Positions 1 to 10,651 of a stretch of 64,000 nucleotides of DNA are shown here, in pieces. The notes beneath the pieces are model-generated. The model ran no database searches, was not told the DNA's origin, and saw only the letters and a list, made by a program, of their open reading frames with translations. Numbering within the stretch: the first letter of the stretch is position 1; each line of letters starts with the position of its first letter. Source of the DNA: Liolophura sinensis (taxonomy: Eukaryota; Mollusca; Polyplacophora; Chitonida; Chitonidae); the NCBI RefSeq assembly GCF_032854445.1, contig NC_088300.1:69540984-69604983 (forward strand). Direction: 5' to 3'. The position numbers and the translations under genes were made by a program.

Positions 1-880
1 TTATACAACTTTCACACCTGCAGAAGGGGAGGCCTGGGTAAGATGAGCCACCCCCTTTAAAAAGTATCAGTATGTACGACGTGAACCAAAAGCACCATAT
101 ATGTTGTCAAAAACAATGTGTTGACTTTTTTCACCTTGTTACATAATAGCATCTATTAACATCACCGAAGATAAACAACAAAATCTTTTTTGTAACCAAA
201 AGTGAATACTGTTGAAACAGATATGAGCTCTTCTGGTAAACAAAAAAAATAGCATTTGGCGTGGAACTAATTTTACATCTAAGAACTTATACTTTAACCA
301 TTTGGTTTGTAATGTAAAATCCATTTTAGCATCACTAACATTTTCCTAGCTCCCAAGAAAAAATTATTTGTGCGGTTTGGTCTCTTATGATAAGCATTAC
401 CAGATGGTAAAATATGATCCATGGACAAACTTACCCAATTTTCTGTTGGTGACATATTTTGATGTTGATATCTCAGTTATTTGTTGAAAAATATTCATAC
501 ATTTGTATTTTCTGCTGTCACACATTTCTCATGTTGTCAATCATATACGCCTAGAAATATCCGAGTTGGTTATTGTTTGGGCATAGAGTTAATAGGTATG
601 ATATCAGATCAACTCTGGTTAATATAAGTGCGAGATAAGCGAAGGGAAATGGTGCTTATCTGTGTGTACTTTCTCGGAAGTAACTGAGTGAATGAACTTG
701 TTTTTTTTCTCTTATGAAACCCCGTTTCAGAAATAGTAACATTTTTCATTCTCCATAAATCTATCACTCTTCAGGGATCTGCCTAAAGATACTCTGCTCT
801 AATTCTTGTGTGATTTACAAAGCTACAATTTAAAATAGACACTTTTAACTGCATTCGCATTATTATTCGCATTATCTCTA
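1..880. other. unannotated AT-rich sequence
   Basis: No protein family, RNA gene or repeat was recognised on either strand. The short open frames have no recognisable domains and look like chance ORFs. Confidence 0.5.
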
Positions 881-1047
881 TCTCTCTCTATCACTCTATC
901 TCTCTGTCACTCTATCTCTCTCTATCTTTCTATTACTCTATCTCTCTCTATCACTCTCTATCTCTCTCTATCTGTCTATCTCTTTCTCTCTAACTCTCAG
1001 TATCTCCATATCTCTCTCTATCTCTATTTCTTTATCTCTCTATATCT
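880..1047. repeat. TCTA/TCTC microsatellite
   Basis: A pyrimidine-rich simple repeat of tatctctc and tcactcta variants, heavily interrupted. There is no coding potential. Confidence 0.85.
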
Positions 1048-1504
1048 GTATGCATTACATGTTGGTGCAGTGGGCGCGTTAGAATATACAAGTTACTTTT
1101 TTAAGCCAGAGTGAGCCCGGAAATCAAGGTGCTATCACACACAGACTAGAGCGACGCCTGATCCTCAATACAGCTGACTAGTTCTCAACCAGTTATACAG
1201 TTACCTGGAAAACCGCTTGTTTACATATCAAACCTCTCCTAGACCGATCTCAGATTACCGTATCAACACTTGAGCCCATCAACACTGACCCTGCGCTTAG
1301 GATAATGGTTCACTATGAATCCAGCCCCCTGGAGAGCGCGAGAGAATACCCTGCACCAATGACAAATATATTTAACCGACTGTGTTTACCTCTCTGTACA
1401 TATCAAAACGCTTTAGATCATTATCAATCATCAAGAGCGTTATACCATCTGTACAACAACTTTACAACAAAACTTATAAGTATCTATTATACTGCCTAAC
1501 GATA

Positions 1505-1578
1505 TTATTCGTAACATGACTGAAAAATTGTTGAGTACGACGTTAAACCCCAAGCACTCACTCACTTATTCGTAACAT
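1505..1578 (+). mobile_element. 48-bp SINE tail-only insertion with 13-bp target-site duplication
   Basis: Bases 1518-1565 are the last 48 bp of SINE family B (gactgaaaaattgttgagta, then the gacgttaaaccccaagc tail). They are flanked by perfect copies of ttattcgtaacat at 1505-1517 and 1566-1578. This is an extreme 5'-truncated retroinsertion. Confidence 0.85.
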
Positions 1579-1622
1579 CATGGTTTTCTATATCGTTGTT
1601 GTTATCATATCTGTTTAAAGGG

Positions 1623-1907
1623 AGACCGCTTCGGTGGCCTAATGATTAGAGCCCCTGCTTGGAAGTCGGGAGACCCGGGATACAACCCGGGTCCGGTCAT
1701 ACTAAAGATGTTAAAAATGGTACTTGTTGCTACTGGCTTGTCTCTGAACAACTGAGAGGTTTGTGGGGTGAATTGTCTGGTGTCAATGGGCACGTCTGGT
1801 GTTGGCATGATGCTTTCAGTAGCAGCGGCATGAACTCGTCCTATCCCAAGAAGACGCAGATCACACATCTAACGACTCTTAAAGTACGACGTTCAACTCG
1901 AAGCACA
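1623..1907 (+). mobile_element. SINE family C, tRNA-like head, ending in a microsatellite
   Basis: The head (gcttcggtggcctaatgatt and, downstream, acccgggtccggtcatac) resembles a tRNA with A and B boxes. The body matches the copy at 46239-46581, sharing the stretch aaaatggtacttg. The tail retains the shared SINE core as aaagtacgacgttcaactcg. The 3' end runs straight into an ACAT array, which may have grown from its tail. Open frames over it are not genes. Confidence 0.75.
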
Positions 1908-1990
1908 CATACATACATACATACATACATACATACATACATACATACATACATACATACATACATACATACATACATACATACATACAT
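1908..1990. repeat. (ACAT)n microsatellite
   Basis: About 20 uninterrupted tetranucleotide copies directly after a SINE tail. The apparent Tyr-Ile-His-Thr and Cys-Met-Tyr-Val peptides are its translations, not proteins. Confidence 0.95.
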
Positions 1991-2291
1991 CGGGCATGCA
2001 TTTTAACCCCGTTTTAAGGTATGACTTGTTTTCGGGGCGGGGCAATGTAAGGGATATGAAAAACACAGTACAATAAAGACAGAATGCTACTATTTTTTTG
2101 AGGAAAGTACACATTTTCATCTACAAAACAGACGCAATGTGTCCGCAGTGATTGGGTGATCTCTAGGTTTAACACATATGAAGAAGTAGTCTATCTCCAG
2201 CTATTTTCATGTAAGATCTTCATATTGCTGCTTTTATTCAAATAAAAAAAAAACAAAAATAAAACAGAAAGTACATCAAAAATATAAAGTT

Positions 2292-2297
2292 TTTATT
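2292..2297 (-). terminator. candidate poly(A) signal AATAAA, copy 1
   Basis: TTTATT on the plus strand gives AATAAA on the gene strand, about 280 bp after the stop codon. It lies in a stretch conserved in the second copy (6824-6829). A second AATAAA lies at 2233-2238. Confidence 0.5.
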
Positions 2298-2574
2298 TTT
2301 CTTTAATTGCATAAATTATCAAATCGATGAAAAACGCTTTAGCACACTATTTGTGATCGCTTTCATAAGTTATGTCTTTTTCGTACATTTCAGTTTTTTG
2401 TCCATTTGTTTGTCTTTCAAATTTTCGAAAGTGTCTGGAGGTGATTCACAAAAGCTTGTCCAGTCTATTCTACAAGTCTCTGAGGAGAACATCGGCGAAA
2501 AACTTAAAAGCAGAGCAGGGACGAAGAAAACACTGAGAAGAAAACACCTAGCTGTCTAACTTCTTTTATCATGT

Positions 2575-3789
2575 TTAGGCACTTTTTTCTAACTTAATGA
2601 TTTCTTCTACTCCACGTCTCATTTCCTGGATGGCCTCAATTTCGCTCAGGCCCATCCGGCGTTTGTTGGAGATATCATAAACACCACCCACACTCTCAGT
2701 GTGTTCTCCATGGATTCCACGTGCCTGTAGGTTGTGTTTGTCACAGATTTCCTTGAACTCGGGCATCGCTGCAACTTTTGGGATCTTGATGTGCACGCTG
2801 GCGCGGAGTGTTGTGCCAAGGTTGCTGGGACAGAAGGTCAGATAACCCACCTGTGGCAGGCGGGCGAACTCGAGCTTCTTCTCCAGCTCTTTTATACCTG
2901 CCACAAGTCTCTTGTAGACTGCCGACAAATCGCCTCCCTTCTGCATGGAGATGATTCGGATGTGGTCTTCCTCGTTCACCCAGACCAAGAAGGTTTTATT
3001 GTCGTTGAAGAAAATGCCTCGGCCGACGGGCCAGTCATCGTAGCCACTGGCAGCTTTCAGGAACCTGTCACTGTCGTTGAACAGGAAGTGGTCGTCCGTG
3101 AGTTGTTTCTGGGTCTCCTTGGTCATGCCTTCGAGTGGATAGTATGTGCCTTTCAGCTCCCCGGTGAGTCCTTCCAGGGCGGCCTTCGTGATGTTCTGCA
3201 TCTCCACTCTCTGCTCCTTGTTGAGGGTGGGAGGGAAGCCGAACTTGGCGTGGCTCCGACCCACACGCACACGGGTGGACACGATCATATCCCCGCTAGG
3301 GTCCAAGTCACCGAAGCCCAGGTTGGCCATGTCGCCGAAGTCACATTCTGGGTGTTTCAGCTCAGTGATTTTGTGATAGTCCAAGATGACTGGATTGAGG
3401 AGATCAGCGAAGACTGTGTAGCCCTCTGGGCAAGAGGCATAAACACCAACCCCACTTTCTGGGTTCTGTGATCCAGATCGGATACAGTCAGCGAGAGTGC
3501 CACCAAAACTTGTCTTCTTGTCCTTCAGCTTCTCGTAGACCTCTTCCGTGCAGTGTTTCTTGAGGAGAGATTTGCTGTCTGTGGTGGAGAGCTTTTTCCA
3601 CAGTTCCGGAAGATCAGCCATGTTGTAGGATAGGAAGGTTGCTTTGCGCTGTTCACACTTAAACGGGGAACTGAATGTTGAGATTTGGTGAAATGTTCGA
3701 GAGAATACGGCCTTATAAAGTAACGGGTTGTCAAGAGCGGTACGTGTGCTTCCAAGGGCCAAGTATGAACCCGTCTTGGAGATTAACAT
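2575..3789 (-). CDS. arginine kinase, single-domain, intronless, copy 1
   Basis: Arginine kinase transfers phosphate between ATP and arginine to buffer cellular ATP, usually in cytosol. The core starts at Met 3621 ([10 protein letters not shown]) and is 348 residues, close to the usual 350-357. Numbered on the core, SGVGVYA of the guanidino-specificity region is at 56-62, STRVRVGRS (nucleotide phosphate binding) at 115-123, NEEDH at 216-220, CPSNLGT with the catalytic Cys at 264, and RGIHGEH at 301-307. All family landmarks are present and the frame is uninterrupted, so it is probably active. An in-frame ATG at 3789 adds 56 Ser/Thr-rich residues with net positive charge, preceded by an in-frame TAG. 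The 3789 ATG has a weak context (C at -3, T at +4) and the 3621 ATG a strong one (A at -3, G at +4). No introns, although molluscan arginine kinase genes usually have several. The extension could be 5' UTR. Confidence 0.95.
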   Translation of the reverse strand: MLISKTGSYLALGSTRTALDNPLLYKAVFSRTFHQISTFSSPFKCEQRKATFLSYNMADLPELWKKLSTTDSKSLLKKHCTEEVYEKLKDKKTSFGGTLADCIRSGSQNPESGVGVYASCPEGYTVFADLLNPVILDYHKITELKHPECDFGDMANLGFGDLDPSGDMIVSTRVRVGRSHAKFGFPPTLNKEQRVEMQNITKAALEGLTGELKGTYYPLEGMTKETQKQLTDDHFLFNDSDRFLKAASGYDDWPVGRGIFFNDNKTFLVWVNEEDHIRIISMQKGGDLSAVYKRLVAGIKELEKKLEFARLPQVGYLTFCPSNLGTTLRASVHIKIPKVAAMPEFKEICDKHNLQARGIHGEHTESVGGVYDISNKRRMGLSEIEAIQEMRRGVEEIIKLEKSA

Positions 3790-3926
3790 GAGCGAACTGT
3801 TCAATATCCTCTATGTTAATCCGCCCTTGCGGCTAATCCTCAGTAACTAGTAAGCCGAACACAAGGGCTGTCATTAATGACATGCGTTACAAATGACTTA
3901 TCTTGTGCACTTTTAACTTTTCTTGT

Positions 3927-4563
3927 TTCATTTAGATATAGATCATCGTTTTGGTGCTGTCGACACTTCCAGTTTTTGCACCGCGCAAATATCAACGCTC
4001 ATTTAAAGGCAAACAAAAGACGGATCTTAAAGCGAGCAAAATAAAGGTAAAAGGACGCTAGTCGTTGGAGACAAAAGCCTTTTTTCATAATAAAATTTAA
4101 TAAAGTGATTTATGGATAGGTACCATATTTGCTAGAATAATGAAAGACATTGATTCTCTGTATATCTCTGTGAGCGCTAGGGTATTGGTATTGCTTGGAA
4201 CGTGGGTGGACATTAAATGTGCGCGTTCATTTATTTTTTTCCATGTGTGTGTAGAAAGTATCATAATAGCTTTCTTGTTAAGCTGTCACAACGTCATAGC
4301 TGCAATGTTGTCGCAAATTCTAATCATTACTTCGTTCAGTCGTAACGTTCACCTGTTTAACAATTGTAATGTTTCAGGCTATAAAGTCATAAATAAAATT
4401 CTGTGTATTTGTATTACTCACAAAGTATACTCAAAAACAGGCAAGTGAAGCCATTTTTCCCGTTTTACGAGCTCGTTAAACAGTCGTTTATCTTTCTTTC
4501 TGTTTTGCCCTTTTCGGTACTTTCAGTGAAAGACAGCGTCAATTTGCAAGCATTAGCTCTTTA
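3927..4563. other. unannotated sequence
   Basis: Sequence between the first kinase copy and a small DNA transposon. Nothing recognised on either strand. Confidence 0.5.
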
Positions 4564-4782
4564 TACAGGGTGTCCCAGAAGTCGTGCACCCTCCTGATTT
4601 TCATTTTTTCTGTGTTTCATATTTAATACTGATTTTAAAAGTTAATTATGGCTAATTAATTAACAGTACAAGAAAGAGTTGAATTGGTTTTTATGTTTGG
4701 AAGAGATGGGGCAACACACCGCTCTGTAGCTCAAGCATTCAACTTCTACCTGGATGGTGCGCGACTTCTGGGACACCCTGTA
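4564..4782 (+). mobile_element. mariner-like MITE with transposase N-terminal remnant, copy 1
   Basis: The element runs from 4566 to 4780 with inverted ends cagggtgtcccagaagtcg and cttctgggacaccctg, flanked by TA on both sides as in Tc1/mariner elements. Inside, a frame reads LTVQERVELVFMFGRDG followed by THRSVAQAFN, a helix-turn-helix-like transposase N-terminus, broken by a stop three codons after its ATG. It is a deletion derivative of a full transposon. A second copy is at 24131-24367 in the opposite orientation. Confidence 0.85.
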
Positions 4783-4784
4783 TA

Positions 4785-5640
4785 ACAATGACTATGTCAA
4801 CATTTTCAGATGTTTTATTTGCTTGACATTTTCTTTAAGGTTCAGTGGCTATGGGACAAGCACATTCCCACAGATATTCCGCATATATTATTTAAATACT
4901 TGCTGTTTTAAAGCATTAAAAATTCAAATTGTGTTGAGAGCTGTTGTTGGCATAGAACGATTTTATACACAGGTGAGAATGTCATATCCTAGTTGTTTAC
5001 AGACATGGTTTCCTGTTAGACATTCAGATCATTATACAATATTTGCTTTCTCTTAGCTTCACGGGAAGATTATGGGTCTGTACTTCAATAGAACAATTCT
5101 CCATTCCTGGCTCTAAGGAGGTTTAATAACGTTGTTACATGTGCATAGGACATTTCTCCATTTATACATCCGAGGAAACATACTAACACTGTTAAAGTTC
5201 CTCAAGACATTCCCCCACTCATTGTTGTAAAGAGGCATAATAGCACCACTAAATTTCTCACGGGCATTTGCCATTCATACTTGCAGCTCTGCAAGCTATT
5301 AAATTTTTGATGGATTTGCCATATGTACGGGTATGTGCGAAATTTTAATTATATGTTACCAAAGACGTTTTACCATGTAATTTCCCAGCTCTCCAAAGCC
5401 AGACTCGTGGCATCACTTTTCTTCGCTCTCCGATTAAGTGCCGCGTTCAAATATGTTTCACTTATATGAAAGTCTACAAGTTACGGCAATTTTGTCATGC
5501 ATCCCAACATCTTTCACAACTGTAAGGCATATAGACTGCCCTGTCACCTAACATATTTACAAATCGAATTCTGCGGGGCAGCTCCCGCTGTGTCAGTCCC
5601 CCTAGACCCCAATTTAAAAGACCCCTACAATGGTTCTAAC
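4785..5640. other. unannotated sequence
   Basis: Nothing recognised. The open frames lack domain signatures. Confidence 0.45.
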
Positions 5641-5649
5641 TTAAACATT

Positions 5650-6110
5650 GAAGGTACCAGTCAGAACCACTTCTTCGTTTTCATTGTTTATAAATGACTT
5701 AGATAACCACTTGCTTGAAAATGCTGGTTGTATGTCTATAGAAACAAATGACACCAATGTAAGTATAGTGATGTCTATTATTGTCATGCTGTATGCAGAT
5801 GATGTCGTTATTGTTATTGACAACCAACGTAATCTACAAAATGCTTTAGACAAAATTTTCGAACTATTGTAAATAGCGGAAACAGGAGGCTAATACAAGC
5901 AAATCCAAAACTGTAATATTCGGTAGTAGAAGCTACAATTTTAATTTTATTATAGACAACACAAAAACCGAAATAGCGGATTGCTGTAAGTATCTCGGTA
6001 TAGTTTTCTCTAAGAAAGGAACAAGAAACCTAGAAGCATATTGCAGATCACGTGAGAAAAGCTCTTCGTAGATTGCCCCAAAAAATGGAGCTTAAGTGCA
6101 CCTTCTGTAA
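5650..6110 (+). pseudogene. LINE reverse transcriptase fragment
   Basis: The frame at 5672-5872 reads FSLFINDLDNHLLENAG and then LYADDVVIV, the RT palm with the YADD catalytic motif. After a stop and frameshifts, downstream text gives KSKTVIFGSRS-like and IADCCKYLGIVFSKKGT pieces typical of the same RT type. The 5' RT domain, endonuclease and 3' end are missing, so this is a dead non-LTR retrotransposon fragment. Confidence 0.75.
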
Positions 6111-6114
6111 CTCG

Positions 6115-6790
6115 AATGAAATAGGGGATTAGCTACTTTATTTTTTGGCATAACTTTTCTTTCAAAATTATAGAGAAAGGTATATCCTAAGACAATACAT
6201 GACCGGAAACTTAACTACCTGTTTGTTAAAATTGTCCGGTCAGAAAATTATGATATGATATAAATTATGCTGAAAACATAGGCTGATAACCAGCCTTTAT
6301 CAAACAGATATATTGTCATATTTCCGAAAATAATATTTCTACCGATTTGTAATGTTTAGCTATACTACACATAGATGTGAACTTAATATTGTTGCCTAAT
6401 ATATATGGGTTATTTCTGTTATTAACCTTGTAACATAATTATTCGTATGTACATGTTTTAAGGCATGCTCAATCCGCCATCTAGCAGTGATAATGTATAC
6501 TCCACCTCCAGTGTCACAACTGTGACCGGAGTGTAAAGGAGTAAAGTATAGGCCTGACCAAAAACTCTGAAAAAGTTACCCCCAAGTCCATCGGTAACTA
6601 TTAAGCTAGCTCAAACATTGTCGGTACTGGATAAACTCAGTGCTATCTGAACAAGTCCATGAAGTACAAAGAAACATGACCCGTGCCAAACATTTATCAG
6701 CTGCGTTGAAACCGCCACGCACTCTGAAACATGTACGATTTGTCCTGGTAAGATTTAACTTCCTGTAGTTGGTTAACTTCAAATAAAGCA
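6115..6790. other. unannotated sequence
   Basis: Nothing recognised. It separates the LINE fragment from the second kinase duplication copy. Confidence 0.45.
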
Positions 6791-6823
6791 CAAATGCAAA
6801 AAGTACAATAAAAATATAAAGTT

Positions 6824-6829
6824 TTTATT
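6824..6829 (-). terminator. candidate poly(A) signal AATAAA, copy 2
   Basis: AATAAA on the gene strand about 250 bp past the stop, in the same conserved block as the copy 1 signal. Confidence 0.5.
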
Positions 6830-7074
6830 TTTCTTTAATTGCATAAATTATCAAATCAATGAAAAACACCTTAGCACACAATTCGTGATCGTTTTCATGT
6901 TGTCTTTTTTGTACATTCGTTTGTCTTTCAAATTTTCGAAAGTGTCTGGAGGTAATTCACAAAAGCTTGTCCAGACTCCAAGTCTCTGAGGAGAACATCG
7001 GCGAAAAACTTGAGAGCAGATCGAGGACGAAGAAAACACTGATGTTGGCTGTTTATCAACTCCTTTTATAATAT

Positions 7075-8289
7075 TTAGGCACTCTTTTCTAACTTAATGA
7101 TTTCTTCTACTCCACGTCTCATTTCCTGGATCGCCTCGATTTCGCTCAGGCCCATCCGGCGTTTGTTGGAGATATCATAAACACCACCCACACTCTCAGT
7201 GTGTTCTCCATGGATTCCACGTGCCTGTAGGTTGTGTTTGTCACAGATTTCCTTGAACTCGGGCATCGCTGCAACTTTTGGGATCTTGATGTGCACGCTG
7301 GCGCGGAGTGTTGTGCCAAGGTTGCTGGGACAGAAGGTCAGGTAACCCATCTGTGGCAGGCGGGCGAACTCGAGCTTCTTCTCCAGCTCTTTTATACCTG
7401 CCACAAGTCTCTTGTAGACTGCCGACAAATCGCCTCCCTTCTGCATGGAGATGATTCGGATGTGGTCTTCCTCGTTCACCCAGACCAAGAAGGTTTTATT
7501 GTCGTTGAAGAAAATGCCTCGGCCGACGGGCCAGTCATCGTAGCCACTGGCAGCTTTCAGGAACCTGTCACTGTCGTTGAACAGGAAGTGGTCGTCCGTG
7601 AGTTGTTTCTGGGTCTCCTTGGTCATGCCTTCGAGTGGATAGTATGTGCCTTTCAGCTCCCCGGTGAGTCCTTCCAGGGCAGCCTTCGTGATGTTCTGCA
7701 TCTCCACTCTCTGCTCCTTGTTGAGGGTGGGAGGGAAGCCGAACTTGGCGTGGCTCCGACCCACACGCACACGGGTGGACACGATCATATCCCCGCTAGG
7801 GTCCAAGTCACCGAAGCCCAGGTTGGCCATGTCGCCGAAGTCACATTCTGGGTGTTTCAGCTCAGTGATTTTGTGATAGTCCAAGATGACTGGATTGAGG
7901 AGATCAGCGAAGACTGTGTAGCCCTCTGGGCAAGAGGCATAAACACCAACCCCACTTTCTGGGTTCTGTGATCCAGATCGGATACAGTCAGCGAGAGTGC
8001 CACCAAAACTTGTCTTCTTGTCCTTCAGCTTCTCGTAGACCTCTTCCGTGCAGTGTTTCTTGAGGAGAGATTTGCTGTCTGTGGTGGAGAGCTTTTTCCA
8101 CAGTTCCGGAAGATCAGCCATGTTGTAGGATAGGAAGGTTGCTTTGCGCTGTTCACACTTAAACGGGGAACTGAATGTTGAGATTTGGTGAAATGTTCGA
8201 GAGAACACGGCCTTATAAAGTAACGGGTTGTCAAGAGCGGTACGTGTGCTTCCAAGGGCCAAGTATGAACCCGTCTTGGAGATTAACAT
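7075..8289 (-). CDS. arginine kinase, single-domain, intronless, copy 2
   Basis: This is the same enzyme as copy 1 with all motifs kept. The core runs from Met 8121 (348 residues). The in-frame 56-residue extension begins at the ATG at 8289. Relative to copy 1 there are 7 base differences in 1215 bp: six synonymous, and one Val-to-Met in the QVGYL stretch shortly before the catalytic CPSNLGT motif (core residue 258). Eighteen bases just upstream of the first ATG (tatgctttagaacaggca on the plus strand) are absent from copy 1. Both genes read the same way, so copy 2 is the upstream member of a direct tandem pair. No TATA box was found at a convincing place. Expression of both copies is likely but not proven. 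Confidence 0.95.
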   Translation of the reverse strand: MLISKTGSYLALGSTRTALDNPLLYKAVFSRTFHQISTFSSPFKCEQRKATFLSYNMADLPELWKKLSTTDSKSLLKKHCTEEVYEKLKDKKTSFGGTLADCIRSGSQNPESGVGVYASCPEGYTVFADLLNPVILDYHKITELKHPECDFGDMANLGFGDLDPSGDMIVSTRVRVGRSHAKFGFPPTLNKEQRVEMQNITKAALEGLTGELKGTYYPLEGMTKETQKQLTDDHFLFNDSDRFLKAASGYDDWPVGRGIFFNDNKTFLVWVNEEDHIRIISMQKGGDLSAVYKRLVAGIKELEKKLEFARLPQMGYLTFCPSNLGTTLRASVHIKIPKVAAMPEFKEICDKHNLQARGIHGEHTESVGGVYDISNKRRMGLSEIEAIQEMRRGVEEIIKLEKSA

Positions 8290-8462
8290 GAGCGTATGCT
8301 TTAGAACAGGCAAACTGTTCAATATCCTCTATGTTAATCCGCCATTGCGGCTAATCCCCTATAACTGATAAGCCGATCACCAGTGATGTCATTAGTTATA
8401 TGTGTTAGAAATGACCTTCGGAGTGCACTTTTAACTTCCCTTGAAATAAATCCAAACTATGG

Positions 8463-8507
8463 ATGTGGGTTCGAACCCTGGTAAACGTTAAGCGTGAATC
8501 ATTCATT
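8463..8507 (+). mobile_element. possible SINE fragment with B box and LINE-like tail
   Basis: A B-box-like gtgggttcgaaccctgg is followed by gttaagcgtgaatcattcat. The latter resembles the 3' end of the LINE at about 36450-36478 (ggcgttaagccttaatcatt). Short and therefore uncertain. Confidence 0.35.
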
Positions 8508-9880
8508 TTTGGGCATCGCTTTAAACATTTTTTCGTTTAATCGTATTGTTCATTTGTTAAGCAGTTGTATTATTATTGGCTAAAAGAATTGTAATTATTA
8601 TTATATGTAAAAAATTTACAATGTCCTATAGGAAACGTGTATTTGCTTTGTACATGGGTCTGTATATTCGCTCCTCTAGTGAAACGACAGCGCACAAGAC
8701 AACACTAGAACTGTTTCGTTAACAATTTGACCAGACAAAACAGACCTATGTACACAAACTGTGTGTCAGTGCCCCAGGGTGTGAAATGAAGACACACAGC
8801 AAAATGTGACTTTATTTTATGGAAATTTGCCAGAGTACTAGAACAATTGTGATAATCTTACCGTAAGAGACTTACGTTTAGCGCTGGTTATGATATTAGA
8901 TACATCTAATATCATAAGTATTGTTTAGTGTTTACTTATCGTTACAGGGAAATTGACTGTCAGCAGATGATGTCGGTTTTAATTATAAATAATAATACCA
9001 GTTATATAGCACATCGAGACAAGAGTGAGCAATTATTTATAATGGTTTTGCTTTATTCCCCCAAAGAATGTCTTCCAGGTGTGTTTACACTAGTTTACTA
9101 GTGACTTGGAAGCGGCCCCGAGTCGCGCATGTTGCACAATGGTAATAGGCTTAGGCCTACATGGATTACCGTTATGTTGACGCGAGACACAGCGATTTGG
9201 CCGGGACCCATGCGGTCCACTTTGATCACCTCAGTTATAGTAATCCGTAATCAGACAAAGATTAACCTGTGGCATATTGCGGTAGATTAACTTACCAGTT
9301 TAGACCTATTTTTTTTTCCTTCTTTGGCAAATGGCCATTCATGTTGAGGTATGATTGTGACGCCGAAAAGGTTAGTTTGAGATTACACTCCTTGTTCTCT
9401 ACTCACTATATCCTATATCTCAAGTTATCAGGTATCACGACTACGAATTAAATGACCACTGCATATGAAGAACAATGCAAACTATAAACCACTTTACGAA
9501 ATGGGCTATACATGTGTAGGCATAAGTGGGATACATGGGCTATTCTATTAAATGCATGTTCTTTTAAGTTATCTTTTGCTGGTTTATGGCTATTTTTATG
9601 AATGTGTTGTGTGTTTATTGTATTTATTTTATTACAGATTAATGCAATATTTCTGAATGTTTAGGTTTTTTATTTCATGAAGATAGCACTTTGGCAAAGC
9701 CTTGAATGGTGCAACCAGAGACAAAGCATATCACCTTCCAACTGAAAATCGTGATTGGAGAGCACATAGTAACAATGCTGCTGGTCAGTGTTACGTGTAA
9801 TTTCGCCCGACACTCGGTTGTATGGCTGCAAACACACAGAAGTCTTTACAGACCCTCGTTCATGCTATTTCACTTATCCA
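8508..9880. other. unannotated sequence
   Basis: Nothing recognised on either strand. It leads into the 32-bp satellite. Confidence 0.45.
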
Positions 9881-9881
9881 C

Positions 9882-10107
9882 TGCAAACTGCTTAATTCAT
9901 CAGATGAAATCAGTACAAACTGCTGAATTCATCAGGTGTTGTGAGTACAAACTGCTGAATTCATCAGGTGAAATCAATACAAAGAGTTGAATTTATCATT
10001 TGGTATAATTACAAATTGCTGAATTCATCAGGTGATACCAGCACGAACTGATGAGCTGATTAGGTGATATAAGTATGAACTGGTGAACTAAATCAGGTGA
10101 AATCAGT
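9882..10107 (+). repeat. 32-bp minisatellite block 1
   Basis: Seven diverged units of about 32 bp, typified by aaactgctgaattcatcagg followed by tgatatgagtac. Most units keep an EcoRI site or a one-base variant. The block ends inside a unit where the LTR element starts. Confidence 0.9.
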
Positions 10108-10358
10108 TGTTTCGAATCCCGTCTTATATTATGTTATATTTTTTTTTATTTCGTCCTGAGTCGTTGTCTGACCTACACTTTCCCATTTGTTTACGTTATA
10201 GCTTGCACTGCAGTTCAGTTAAACGTTCCCGAGGCTTCGGTGTTTATGAGTTTAGTGTCATTGTACACTGGGTATACATTCTGGAAATATTTATCGGTGT
10301 CGCTGGAAATATTAACATGTTTATGATCCAACCATTCAGAATTTTCTTTACGTTAGTC

Positions 10359-10366
10359 TATAAATA
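10359..10366 (+). promoter_or_regulatory. TATA box of the LTR promoter
   Basis: TATAAATA followed by agcagcggagttgttaagct. This is the expected U3/R core promoter arrangement inside the 5' LTR. Transcription would begin about 25-30 bp downstream. Confidence 0.55.
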
Positions 10367-10651
10367 TAAGCAGCGGAGTTGTTAAGCTCGCAGTCATTTA
10401 AGTGCAGTCATTCATTTAATCCACTTGTGAGCAGGTATTTACTCAAGTCCACTTGAGAGCAGTCATGTTTCCTGTCACTCACTGTGAAGGATTGTACTGG
10501 GTTTGGAGATATCGGCTTTCACGCCATTCGACATTCCTCGTTTGTTCTCCAGTGTTATACAGTTTAACATAGGACTAACATAAAACCTAAAGTAACTTGC
10601 AATTGTCCGGTGTAATGTACAGTGTGATGAGACGATATTATTCTTGTCTAT

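Larger units (their letters stand above)
2258..3926 (-). repeat. segmental duplication, copy 1, carrying arginine kinase
   Basis: This segment matches 6795-8442. The homology starts about 300 bp downstream of the stop codon and ends about 130 bp upstream of the first ATG. Flanks show many substitutions and small indels; the coding part is nearly identical. The 2.9 kb between the copies is unrelated. Confidence 0.85.
6795..8442 (-). repeat. segmental duplication, copy 2, carrying arginine kinase
   Basis: Partner of 2258-3926. Conserved anchors outside the gene include aatataaagtttttattttt on the downstream side and tcaatatcctctatgttaat on the upstream side. Flank divergence and indels contrast with the near-identical coding region. 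Confidence 0.85.

Noticed and set aside
1893-2120. Protein with Cys-Met-Tyr-Val or Tyr-Ile-His-Thr repeats
   Set aside because: Translation of the ACAT microsatellite.
2734-3471. 245-codon frame on the plus strand antisense to arginine kinase (also 7234-7971)
   Set aside because: Shadow of a conserved, GC-rich coding sequence. It is repeated in both copies only because the kinase is, and no family resembles it.
3525-3755. 76-codon minus-strand frame starting MEAHVPLL in both kinase copies
   Set aside because: An alternative frame over the 5' end of arginine kinase with no domain support.
3802-3804. Start of arginine kinase at a TTG codon
   Set aside because: TTG starts are not expected in a nuclear animal gene. 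The first real in-frame ATG is at 3789 (8289 in copy 2).
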